The notes: generated from the sequence alone by a model not told the origin. A DNA stretch of 15,864 nt from Candidatus Scatousia excrementipullorum (GCA_017694215.1 JADIND010000073.1:1-15864), one strand, 5' to 3'; shown: positions 5,621-12,232, counted from the stretch's first letter. Made by a program: numbers and translations.

Positions 5621-6768
5621 ACTATAATCTGAGAATCTGCAAGAAATTCCATTATATTCATAATTTTTGGAGATTTTTTACCGGAAAACAGAAATCCCTG
5701 TTTAATTCCTAAAATGCATGCCGGACAGGTTGTAAGCACAATGTCAGCATTCGTTTTTGCGATATTATTTGCTTTTTTTACTGAAATATTTTTTGAAATC
5801 TTATGATTTTTGATTGCAAATTCACCTGCAAACCCGCAGCATTCATCATAATCTTCCGCTTCAATATATTCAACATTTTCACACTTTTGAAGAAGAGGTT
5901 TCAAAAAATCATCATTTTCGAGATGACACGGCTTGTGGAATGTAACTTTAACAGGCTTTTTAAATTTAAATTTAATGTTCTGTCCTGCAAGAAACTCCGC
6001 AGCATTAACAAAAGAAAACCCTCCGTCGCTGCGTGCCACAGCCCTTTCAAAGGAGGCCTTTTTATCCTCTGTTGTAAGGGGGGCATGTGTTGAATTAAAA
6101 TACCCTTTCAGCGTACTTTCACAACTAGCACAATCCGTCAGAATATAATCAAAATCACTATCCACAAGTGCTAAATTATATTTTTTAACCTCCTCAAACC
6201 GTTCCATATTTCCGCTTGATAAAAACGGGAGTCCGCAGCAATCAAAATCACGTTCTATAATTTCAACATTAAGATTTGAAAAGATTTTCTTCAAAGCCCG
6301 CTCTGTTTTCGGATAAACATTATTCACACACCCTTTAAAATAGAGCAGCTTAATACAACCTTCTCCTCTGTTGCCTGAAATGGAGGCCGCAGAATTGATT
6401 CGGCGGAAAATTTTCATGAATTTCATAAAAGTTCCAAAGACCAATTTAGACTCAAAAAACTTTTCAAACTTTCCGTGGAAAGTATTCTTAGCACATTCAT
6501 ATTTAGCCGTATTAAAAATCTCGCAAACATCGATATTACTCGGGCAAAAATTCTTGCATTTTCCACACTTAAGACACATATCAAGGTATTTTTCAATATT
6601 TTTATTTAACTTTAAATCACCTTTCAAAACGCCGTCAAGCATAACGAATTTTCCACGGGAAACAGCACAGTCATTGCCAGTAATTTTATAGACCGGACAA
6701 ACAGACTGACAAAGCCCGCATTTTGAGCACTTATTTATATCATCGGCAAAATCTTCCAGCTTTTTCAT
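5617..6768 (-). CDS. (Fe-S)-binding oxidoreductase subunit, GlcF/HdrD type
   Basis: This 383-residue protein has two ferredoxin-type [4Fe-4S] motifs: C14-x2-C17-x2-C20-x3-C24-P and C65-x2-C68-x2-C71-x3-C75-P. Two CCG domains follow, with GC147, DCCG (176-179) and C213-x2-C216, then HKPCHL, ECCG and TCPAC near the C-terminus. This is the layout of glycolate oxidase iron-sulfur subunit GlcF and of HdrD-like subunits, which pass electrons from a partner FAD dehydrogenase. No GlcD-like partner is in the window, so the substrate is unknown. Residues about 227-251 look foreign: their DNA is a palindromic repeat-like segment (6016-6090) between the two CCG domains. No Shine-Dalgarno precedes the ATG; a TATAAT ends seven bases before it. 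Confidence 0.85.
   Translation of the reverse strand: MKKLEDFADDINKCSKCGLCQSVCPVYKITGNDCAVSRGKFVMLDGVLKGDLKLNKNIEKYLDMCLKCGKCKNFCPSNIDVCEIFNTAKYECAKNTFHGKFEKFFESKLVFGTFMKFMKIFRRINSAASISGNRGEGCIKLLYFKGCVNNVYPKTERALKKIFSNLNVEIIERDFDCCGLPFLSSGNMERFEEVKKYNLALVDSDFDYILTDCASCESTLKGYFNSTHAPLTTEDKKASFERAVARSDGGFSFVNAAEFLAGQNIKFKFKKPVKVTFHKPCHLENDDFLKPLLQKCENVEYIEAEDYDECCGFAGEFAIKNHKISKNISVKKANNIAKTNADIVLTTCPACILGIKQGFLFSGKKSPKIMNIMEFLADSQIIV
6016..6090 (-). repeat. Palindromic repeat-like element in frame inside the GlcF-like gene
   Basis: About 75 bases encoding residues 227-251 (THAPLTTEDKK to SDGGF) differ in composition from the AT-rich gene and are rich in inverted repeats. TGCC (6034-6037) and CCCTT (6042-6046) pair with AAGGG (6076-6080) and GGCA (6082-6085). 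Inside are CCTTT-C-AAAGG (6043-6053) and GAGG/CCTC (6053-6056, 6066-6069). The end CCCTCCGTCGCTGCG resembles a class of short dispersed repeats I associate with gut bacteria. It leaves the frame open and falls between the two CCG domains. The boundaries are estimates. Confidence 0.55.
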
Positions 6769-6775
6769 AAAAATA

Positions 6776-6781
6776 ATTATA
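6776..6781 (-). promoter_or_regulatory. -10 element of a possibly leaderless GlcF-like transcript
   Basis: TATAAT on the minus strand ends seven bases before the ATG at 6768, so transcription would begin at or next to the start codon. The 5' bases TATTTTT contain no Shine-Dalgarno. No good -35 is visible (AAATAA at the expected place), which weakens the call. Confidence 0.4.
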
Positions 6782-6798
6782 CTACATAAAATCTAATA

Positions 6799-7086
6799 TT
6801 ATTTAATGAAATCTCCCCAATATTTTTTAGATGTATCTTCGGGACTTTCATCAAGCATTGCACAATAGGCACAAGCATAAGCATAACTATATTCATAAAT
6901 TGTCATCCCCTCATTAACCTCAAATAATTTAGCTGCATTACTAAGATCACTATAAGCTTTTTTAAACTGACTCTGCAAAACTTTTGTTCTGTATCCCGCC
7001 GTTAATGACGGCAACGTCATAGCCGCAACTATACCGATTATCCCGAGAGTAATAAGAACCTCTGCCAACGTAAAAGCTTTTTTCAT
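6799..7086 (-). CDS. Short type IV prepilin-like protein (N-terminal part only)
   Basis: This 95-residue protein starts MKKA, then FTLAEVLITLGIIGIV: a four-residue leader with cleavage after Ala4, Phe +1, Glu +5 and a hydrophobic helix to about residue 28. A helical stretch follows (FKKAYSDLSNAAKLF), then a two-Cys segment (YACAYC), ending in YWGDFIK. TGAGG lies six bases before the ATG. It is much shorter than the 238-residue prepilin at 797 and lacks the beta-rich C-terminal body with the D-x-N-G...G-R-D segment. It may be a minor pilin, or the 5' piece of a gene whose 3' piece is the remnant at 3585-4154 on the same strand. Confidence 0.8.
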   Translation of the reverse strand: MKKAFTLAEVLITLGIIGIVAAMTLPSLTAGYRTKVLQSQFKKAYSDLSNAAKLFEVNEGMTIYEYSYAYACAYCAMLDESPEDTSKKYWGDFIK

Positions 7087-7230
7087 CTTTACCTCATTAC
7101 AATATATTAAATAGTTAAATCAATAAGTTTATATTTACATGTTTTTATTTAAATGTCAATCATCTATTCAATTTATTCGTTAACATCTTAACTAATTTAT
7201 ATAATTTTAAATAAATTAATGGAGTAAATA

Positions 7231-7449
7231 ATGTCAATTATAAATGAACTAAAAAAAATTCTGCTCGATGTTAATGTAAATCTTACTGAATTGGCACAAG
7301 CCTTGAGTAAAAAATTAAACAAACCTTATTCCATGCAGAACCTGTCCAACAAACTCCGCAAGGAAACAATAACCCACCGCGAAATGATAATTATTGCAGA
7401 TATACTGGGTTATGATTTAAAATTTGTAAGACGTGAAGAAAAACGTTAG
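7231..7449 (+). CDS. Small helix-turn-helix-like DNA-binding protein
   Basis: This 72-residue all-helical protein has the layout of a compact lambda-repressor-like domain: LTELAQALSKKLNKPYSMQN as the first helices, NLSNKLRKE as the recognition region, then ITHREMIIIADILGYDLKF. It resembles small single-domain regulators of gut bacteria and mobile elements, though I cannot name a family. GGAG lies seven bases before the ATG. A possible promoter (TTAACA 7180-7185, TATAAT 7200-7205) has a short 14-base spacer. Its TAG overlaps the stop of convergent ilvD. It is flanked by the short prepilin (divergent) and ilvD. Target unknown. Confidence 0.75.
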   Translation: MSIINELKKILLDVNVNLTELAQALSKKLNKPYSMQNLSNKLRKETITHREMIIIADILGYDLKFVRREEKR

Positions 7450-9095
7450 ACTATAGCTCCATGGGAGGCATCTTGAACATTTTTTGCATATTTAGCAAGA
7501 TAACCTGATTTTATTTTCGGCACAAACGGTTTTAAATTCTTTCTGCGTTCCTCAAGAACAGAATCTTCGACACAAAGCTCAATTAATCTTTTATTTATAT
7601 CAATTCTGATTTTATCTCCGTTTTCGATTAGGGCTATCGTTCCGCCGTTAGCGGCTTCAGGACAAATATGCCCGACACAAATTCCGCGGGTAGCTCCTGA
7701 AAATCTTCCGTCAGTAATCAGTGCACATTTTTTCCCCAACCCTTTTCCGACAAGCAGTGACGTCGGAGCAAGCATTTCTCTCATACCCGGTCCGCCTTTC
7801 GGACCTTCGTAACGGATTACTATAACATCACCCTCTTTAATCTCATCATTCTCAAGAGCCTTCATTGCATCTTCTTCGCTGTCAAAAGTCTTTGCCAATC
7901 CCTCAAACTCATAACATTCAGGGGCAACACCCGATGTTTTTATTACACAGCCGTCTTTTGCGAGATTTCCATACAAAACAGCAAGTCCGGCCTGTGTATA
8001 GGTTGATTTTTCATAAGGCGGAATAATACTGTCATCTGCATAAGAATTTTCTGCAATTTCTTTTACAGTAAACCCTGAAACTGTTTTAGTATCAGTTAAA
8101 AATTTTTCAAGAGATTTTTCAACTGCAGGAACCCCTCCGGCATTATGAAAATCAGTCATAGTTAGCGTTGATGAAGGATTAATTTTCACAATCTGATGAA
8201 TTTTCCCGCTCAATTCCTCAAAATCATTCAGAGTAATATCAATTCCGCCGGCATTCGCTACAGCCAGTAAATGTAAAAATGTATTTGTTGAGCCGCCCAA
8301 AGCTAAATCAACAGTTATTGCATTTCTAAGACTTTCTCTTGTAATAATATCAGAAGGCTTCACATCATCTTTTACAAGTTCAACAATCTGCATACCACTT
8401 TCAAAAGCAATCCTTCGTTTTTGGGACGATACAGCTGATGCTGATGAACAATATGGCATACTCATTCCCATAACTTCAGCAAGACAAGCCATAGTGTTTG
8501 CTGTGTACATTCCCTGGCAGGCTCCTGCGGACGGACAGGAGTTTTCCTCCAGTGCAAGCAGATGTTCTTCCGTAATTTCACCCTTTCTAAATCTTCCGAC
8601 AGCTTCAAACGAACCTGTTACCATAGTTAATTTATTTTCGCCCCTGCACATACCGTCAAGCATAGGACCTGCTGTTACAATAATTGCAGGAATATTAAGT
8701 CTTAAAGCCCCGATAAGCATTCCCGGAGTAATTTTGTCACAGTTAGAAAGCAAAATAATCCCGTCAAGTTGATGAGCGGCAGCAACACTTTCCACACAAT
8801 CTGCAATCAAGTCCCTTGATGGCAGAGAATACCTCATTCCGCTATGCCCCATAGCTATTCCGTCACAAATTGCAGGAACGCCAAAAACAAAAGCTTGACC
8901 GCCTGCACTATGAATACCTTTTTCAATTTGACGCTCCAAATCTCTCATCCCTATATGCCCCGGAACTAAATCCGAAAAAGAACTTGCAATACCGATAAAC
9001 GGTACATTCATATTCTTACGGCTAACGCCTGTCGCCATTAATAAGCCCCTGTGCGGAGTTCGTGCTATACCCTTTTTAATATTATCGCTTTTCAT
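7446..9095 (-). CDS. ilvD: Dihydroxy-acid dehydratase
   Basis: This 549-residue enzyme dehydrates 2,3-dihydroxy-3-methylbutanoate (and the methylpentanoate) to the 2-oxo acid in valine and isoleucine synthesis, also feeding leucine and CoA. Visible signatures are LLSNCDKITPGM (C119, K121), SCPSAGACQGMYTANTM (C187, C193), and DGRFSGATRGICVGHICPEA near the C-terminus. Where [2Fe-2S] enzymes have PCN, this one has PGH (45-47) as in E. coli, suggesting an oxygen-sensitive [4Fe-4S] enzyme; that is an inference. Length is normal. AGGTGA lies about six bases before the ATG. It starts 20 bases after the XRE gene at 9116-9436 on the same strand, so the two are probably co-transcribed. No other ilv or leu genes are present. 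Confidence 0.96.
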   Translation of the reverse strand: MKSDNIKKGIARTPHRGLLMATGVSRKNMNVPFIGIASSFSDLVPGHIGMRDLERQIEKGIHSAGGQAFVFGVPAICDGIAMGHSGMRYSLPSRDLIADCVESVAAAHQLDGIILLSNCDKITPGMLIGALRLNIPAIIVTAGPMLDGMCRGENKLTMVTGSFEAVGRFRKGEITEEHLLALEENSCPSAGACQGMYTANTMACLAEVMGMSMPYCSSASAVSSQKRRIAFESGMQIVELVKDDVKPSDIITRESLRNAITVDLALGGSTNTFLHLLAVANAGGIDITLNDFEELSGKIHQIVKINPSSTLTMTDFHNAGGVPAVEKSLEKFLTDTKTVSGFTVKEIAENSYADDSIIPPYEKSTYTQAGLAVLYGNLAKDGCVIKTSGVAPECYEFEGLAKTFDSEEDAMKALENDEIKEGDVIVIRYEGPKGGPGMREMLAPTSLLVGKGLGKKCALITDGRFSGATRGICVGHICPEAANGGTIALIENGDKIRIDINKRLIELCVEDSVLEERRKNLKPFVPKIKSGYLAKYAKNVQDASHGAIV

Positions 9096-9115
9096 AAAAT
9101 CACCTGCCGTAACTA

Positions 9116-9436
9116 TTATACAGCAAACTGTTTTATTATTCTGAAAATTATCTGCTTTTTATCATACGGCTGTCGTTTTATTATCTCTATAATTTCTTCT
9201 TCAAGGGATTCTTCATCTTTTAAATATTCGAAATTAAAAAAGTCCTGCGGCTTAGCATTAAACTTTTCCATTATTTTTAGAATGGTCTGCATTGACGGAA
9301 AACTTTTGCCATTTTCTATATTACTTAAAGAAGATGGTTCAATACCAATAATTTCGCTGAATGTCTCCTGAGTAATACCATTACGTTTTCGTATCTCTTT
9401 AATTTTCTGTCCGATTAATTTTCTGCTTCCATTCAT
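9116..9436 (-). CDS. XRE-family transcriptional regulator upstream of ilvD
   Basis: This 106-residue protein has a Cro/C1-type helix-turn-helix at about residues 8-64 (IGQKIKEIRKRNGITQETFS, then SLSNIENGKS) and a charged helical tail (about 75-106). It closely parallels the regulator at 339-662 in size, domain layout and tail. AAGGAG lies nine bases before the ATG. It precedes ilvD by 20 bases on the same strand, so it may sense or control branched-chain amino acid synthesis or simply share the transcript; the sequence does not decide. Its upstream region overlaps a strong plus-strand promoter at 9508-9535, where its own promoter may also lie (minus -10 TATAAT at 9526-9531, weak -35 TTTTCA at 9549-9554). 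Confidence 0.9.
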   Translation of the reverse strand: MNGSRKLIGQKIKEIRKRNGITQETFSEIIGIEPSSLSNIENGKSFPSMQTILKIMEKFNAKPQDFFNFEYLKDEESLEEEIIEIIKRQPYDKKQIIFRIIKQFAV

Positions 9437-9507
9437 AAATAACTCCTTATATTAAAGAATATATTTATGTATTAAAAAAAATAATAATGAAAACACCATA
9501 ATTTATA

Positions 9508-9535
9508 TTGACATTTGTTGAAAACATTATATAAT
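9508..9535 (+). promoter_or_regulatory. Consensus sigma70 promoter of a candidate small RNA
   Basis: TTGACA (9508-9513), a 16-base spacer and TATAAT (9530-9535) match the consensus at all twelve positions. No gene lies downstream on the plus strand before the terminator at 9611-9645. The -10 sits in the palindrome ATTATATAAT, which could also serve as a -10 for the opposite strand. Confidence 0.65.
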
Positions 9536-9541
9536 CATAAT

Positions 9542-9645
9542 ATACACATGAAAATTTTCGAAATAATTTAGTGTTTACAACAAAATTAATAATTTATATT
9601 GTCATAGAAAAATCTCTCTTTTTTGTAAAAGAGGGATTGTTTTTA
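9542..9645 (+). ncRNA. Candidate small RNA (about 100 nt)
   Basis: A transcript from the consensus promoter at 9508-9535 would run about 100 bases and end at a 12-bp hairpin followed by GTTTTTAT. The interval has only one tiny frame (ATG at 9548, seven codons, no clear ribosome-binding site). It matches no RNA family I know. It lies between the 5' end of the XRE-ilvD unit and the 3' end of the nagA-like gene, whose transcript would share the same hairpin from the other side. The 5' end is estimated from the -10 position. Confidence 0.45.
9611..9645. terminator. Bidirectional intrinsic terminator downstream of the nagA-like gene
   Basis: AATCTCTCTTTT (9611-9622) pairs with AAAAGAGGGATT (9627-9638) around loop TTGT, with one G-T/A-C position. 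On the minus strand the stem runs into TTTTTCT, ending the ftsI-murE-nagA transcript about 20 bases after the nagA stop. On the plus strand it is followed by GTTTTTAT and would end the candidate small RNA. Confidence 0.82.
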
Positions 9646-9656
9646 TAGATACATAA

Positions 9657-10631
9657 TTAATCAGAGCATACCCGCAGAATATTACATTCATCATCCCATT
9701 CAACAGCCCCCTTAATATCATCAATATTATGGTAATTATAAGGATTTTCTATATACTGTGGATGAAACATCCCGACAGAATGAAGGCGTTTGATAATGTC
9801 AGGCAGCAAAGTTGTACTTCCGGCAAGTGTTCCGTCTTTTGAAGCAGCTCTTTTGCCGTCATAGAAAATTTCCGAGTCCGCAAAGTCAAATGCCCAAATA
9901 CCCTCACCCGAATTTCTAACGCTCGTTCCTCTCGTTGAAATTCTACCCTCTCCCAAAGGTAGAGGGTAATATGCTGTGCAAGGAAGGCAGTCGCTTACAA
10001 GAATAACCTTTTCAACAGGTTTGCATTTAAAAAACAGCCTCAAAGCATCATCCGACACATGAACCCCGTCGGCAATAATTTCGGAATATAATTCATCATT
10101 AATCAATGCAGAAAGTGCAGTTGATTTTCCACGGTGAGAAATTCCCTCCATAGCGTTAAAGGTATGAGTTGTTCCGGTGCAGCCGGTTAAATCACCCCCC
10201 ACACAATGCCCCGCCTGAACTTTTATGCCTTTTTCTTTCAAATAATCTATCAAATCAACATTAAGTTCAGGAGCAAGCGTCACAATTTTTATAAAGTCAT
10301 CCTCTAATAATTTGTAATTTTCAACTGTAGGGGCAAGAAAGTGTACAGGGTTATGTATCCCTTTTTTCTTTTCATTGATAAATATACCTTCAAGATGAAC
10401 TCCAAGGATTTTTGCCATTCCGGTTGTCTGTTTTGCGGCAGCTTCCTTAATAACGGCAACTGCCCGCTTTATATTAGCCGCACTATCTGTCACAAGTGTC
10501 GGAAAGATACCGCCGACACCGTATTTAAGAATTTCTTTTGATAAATATAAAACATCATCAACATTTGCTGTATTAAAATTGACCCCGAAAGCACCGTGGA
10601 AATGTTGCTCAATTAATAATCTGCTTTTCAT
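9657..10631 (-). CDS. N-acetylglucosamine-6-phosphate deacetylase-like protein
   Basis: This 324-residue amidohydrolase barrel resembles NagA, which removes acetate from GlcNAc-6-phosphate in amino-sugar catabolism and wall recycling. Visible metal and active-site elements are QHFHG (9-13), HLEG (79-82, E81), AGHC (H142), THTFNAM (H156), ADGVH (H191) and VSD (D214). It is shorter than the roughly 380-residue E. coli enzyme. The N-terminal beta-sandwich strands and the C-terminal segment that completes that domain are absent, so it is a bare barrel. Residues 221-244 (YYPLPLGEGR to SGEG) look inserted, just after the D214 loop. The start is supported by GGA and AAAG bases 6-14 upstream and by HFHG near the N-terminus. 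It is third after murE, a context that suggests peptidoglycan amino-sugar recycling. Confidence 0.82.
   Translation of the reverse strand: MKSRLLIEQHFHGAFGVNFNTANVDDVLYLSKEILKYGVGGIFPTLVTDSAANIKRAVAVIKEAAAKQTTGMAKILGVHLEGIFINEKKKGIHNPVHFLAPTVENYKLLEDDFIKIVTLAPELNVDLIDYLKEKGIKVQAGHCVGGDLTGCTGTTHTFNAMEGISHRGKSTALSALINDELYSEIIADGVHVSDDALRLFFKCKPVEKVILVSDCLPCTAYYPLPLGEGRISTRGTSVRNSGEGIWAFDFADSEIFYDGKRAASKDGTLAGSTTLLPDIIKRLHSVGMFHPQYIENPYNYHNIDDIKGAVEWDDECNILRVCSD
9900..9971 (-). repeat. Palindromic repeat-like element in frame inside the nagA-like gene
   Basis: About 72 bases encode residues 221-244, which have no counterpart when compared from memory with E. coli NagA (the flanks DCLPCTA and GIWAFDF join across it). 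It holds two nested inverted repeats: AATTTC-T-AACG (9911-9921) with CGTT-GAAATT (9933-9942), and TACCCTC (9944-9950) with GAGGGTA (9962-9968). TACCCTC occurs again at the other edge (9899-9905). The CCCTCTCCC...GAGGG motif is typical of short dispersed bacterial repeats. The length is a multiple of three, so the frame survives. The edges are estimates. Confidence 0.65.
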
Positions 10632-10650
10632 TATCTTTCTTCATCCTCTT

Positions 10651-10675
10651 TCACTCTCCCGCAAGGGGTGAGAGA
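10651..10675 (-). repeat. Short palindrome in the murE-nagA gap
   Basis: TCACTCTCCC-GCAA-GGGGTGAGAGA contains CTCTC (10654-10658) with GAGAG (10670-10674), and alternatively TCAC with GTGA. Its CTCTCCC/GGGGTGAGAG motif resembles the element inside the adjacent nagA-like gene, so it may be a degenerate or partial copy of the same repeat class. It lies 20 bases before the nagA start codon. Confidence 0.4.
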
Positions 10676-10691
10676 AATATTGTATTTTTTA

Positions 10692-12203
10692 TTAAATTAC
10701 ACTGCCTTCAAAGACTTTTCGTGCTTCTTCCCTGTCATCAAAATGAATTGTACGATCTTTAAGGATTTGATAGTCCTCATGTCCTTTACCTGCAATGACA
10801 ACAACATCATTATTTCCGGCAATATTTTTCAATAATGCGATAGCATGACCTCTATCAGGTTCAACGGTAACCTTACCGGGATTTGTTGACTTAAGTCCTG
10901 CAATAATATCTGTTATAATCGTCTGCGGGTCTTCACTTCGCGGATTATCACTTGTAATTACGATTTTATCGGCAATTTTTTCAGCAATGGCACCCATCTT
11001 AGGCCGTTTTGTAGCATCTCTGTCACCACCGCATCCGAAAAGACAGATAAGTTTTCCGTCCTTCGGAGTAATTTCCCTTGCCGAATTCAAAACATTTTCC
11101 AATCCGTCAGGTGTATGTGCATAATCGACGATTACCAGAGGCTTTTTAACTACAACCTCAAATCTGCCTGCCACCCCTTTTACATTTTCCAGAGCTTTTA
11201 GAGCAACACTTAAATCAATTCCTATTGCAAGAGAAGCCGTAACAGCAGCCAGAACATTGTAAACGCTGAACATACCATTCATATGCAGATTAACAGGATA
11301 TTCACCATCCTTTGTCACAAGCGTAAATTCTGCTCCGTTAAGCGAGAAATTTATATTTTTGGCCATTACATCAGCTGATTTTTTTACACCATAAGTAAAA
11401 GTTCGGACACCTTTCGGAACAACACTTAAAAACCTATCCGCATAGTTGTCATCAGCATTTATAACCGCAAACGGCACTTTCGAAATTTCGTCACCTTCCA
11501 ATGGCATTGACTCCGCAAGCCCTTTGAACAATAAAGCCTTTGCTTCAAAATAATTATCCATTGTAATATGGTAATCAAGGTGATCCTGAGTAAGATTTGT
11601 CAAAATAGCACCGTCAAACTTACAACCGCCTACTCTGTTTTGCTCCAGAGCATGAGAACTTACTTCCATTACGACATTATCAATTTTTTCAACATCCTTA
11701 ATCATTCTCAAAGTTGCCTGCAATTCAGGAGCCTGCGGCGTAGTATGTTTTGCGTCGCGGTATTCTCCGCCGGATGAAAGTTTATACCCCAGAGTTCCGA
11801 TTAAGGCACATTTTTGCCCGCTCTGTTCAAATATTTTCTGTATTAAGTGAGTAACTGTTGTTTTACCGTTTGTACCGGTCACTCCGATAAGGTTTAACCC
11901 TTTTGAAGGACTTGAATAAAATCTGTCAGCGACATCTGCTATTTTATGTCTTGCAGAACATACAACAACCTGCGGAATTTTTTTATCTACATCAACTTTT
12001 CTTTCCACAAGAAGAGCCGCCGCACCTTTTTCTATTGCATTTTTAGCAAACTCATGCCCGTCAGTATATTCCCCCGGAAGACATACAAAAATATCCCCCT
12101 TCTTCGTTGTTCTTGAATTATAAGAAATACCGGTAATTTCAACATTTCGAAAATTTATTAAATCTTTATAATCTAAATGTTCAATAAGTTCATCCAATTT
12201 CAT
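10692..12203 (-). CDS. murE: UDP-N-acetylmuramoyl-L-alanyl-D-glutamate--2,6-diaminopimelate ligase
   Basis: This 503-residue cytosolic Mur ligase adds the third residue of the peptidoglycan stem peptide using ATP. It shows the ATP loop GVTGTNGKTT (107-116), HTTPQAPE, the EVSSHALEQNRV segment, LTNLTQDHLDYH, VDYAHTPDGL and CLFGCGGDRDATKRPKM. The motif DNPR at 419-422 is the known meso-diaminopimelate specificity signature (lysine enzymes have a different one), so the wall is predicted to be mDAP type. AAAGGAG lies about ten bases before the ATG. It starts 29 bases after the ftsI-like gene and is followed by the nagA-like gene, forming one operon. Length is normal for the family. Confidence 0.97.
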   Translation of the reverse strand: MKLDELIEHLDYKDLINFRNVEITGISYNSRTTKKGDIFVCLPGEYTDGHEFAKNAIEKGAAALLVERKVDVDKKIPQVVVCSARHKIADVADRFYSSPSKGLNLIGVTGTNGKTTVTHLIQKIFEQSGQKCALIGTLGYKLSSGGEYRDAKHTTPQAPELQATLRMIKDVEKIDNVVMEVSSHALEQNRVGGCKFDGAILTNLTQDHLDYHITMDNYFEAKALLFKGLAESMPLEGDEISKVPFAVINADDNYADRFLSVVPKGVRTFTYGVKKSADVMAKNINFSLNGAEFTLVTKDGEYPVNLHMNGMFSVYNVLAAVTASLAIGIDLSVALKALENVKGVAGRFEVVVKKPLVIVDYAHTPDGLENVLNSAREITPKDGKLICLFGCGGDRDATKRPKMGAIAEKIADKIVITSDNPRSEDPQTIITDIIAGLKSTNPGKVTVEPDRGHAIALLKNIAGNNDVVVIAGKGHEDYQILKDRTIHFDDREEARKVFEGSVI

Positions 12204-12232
12204 TTTTACAACTCTCCTTTAAAAATACATCA

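Noticed and set aside
5803..6148. Plus-strand and alternate-frame open frames over the GlcF-like gene
   Set aside because: They oppose a gene with two ferredoxin and two CCG motifs and have no family features; they are shadows.
7789..7805. Perfect palindrome GGTCCG-CCTTT-CGGACC
   Set aside because: It lies within ilvD and encodes the conserved GPKGGPG segment, so codon content explains it.
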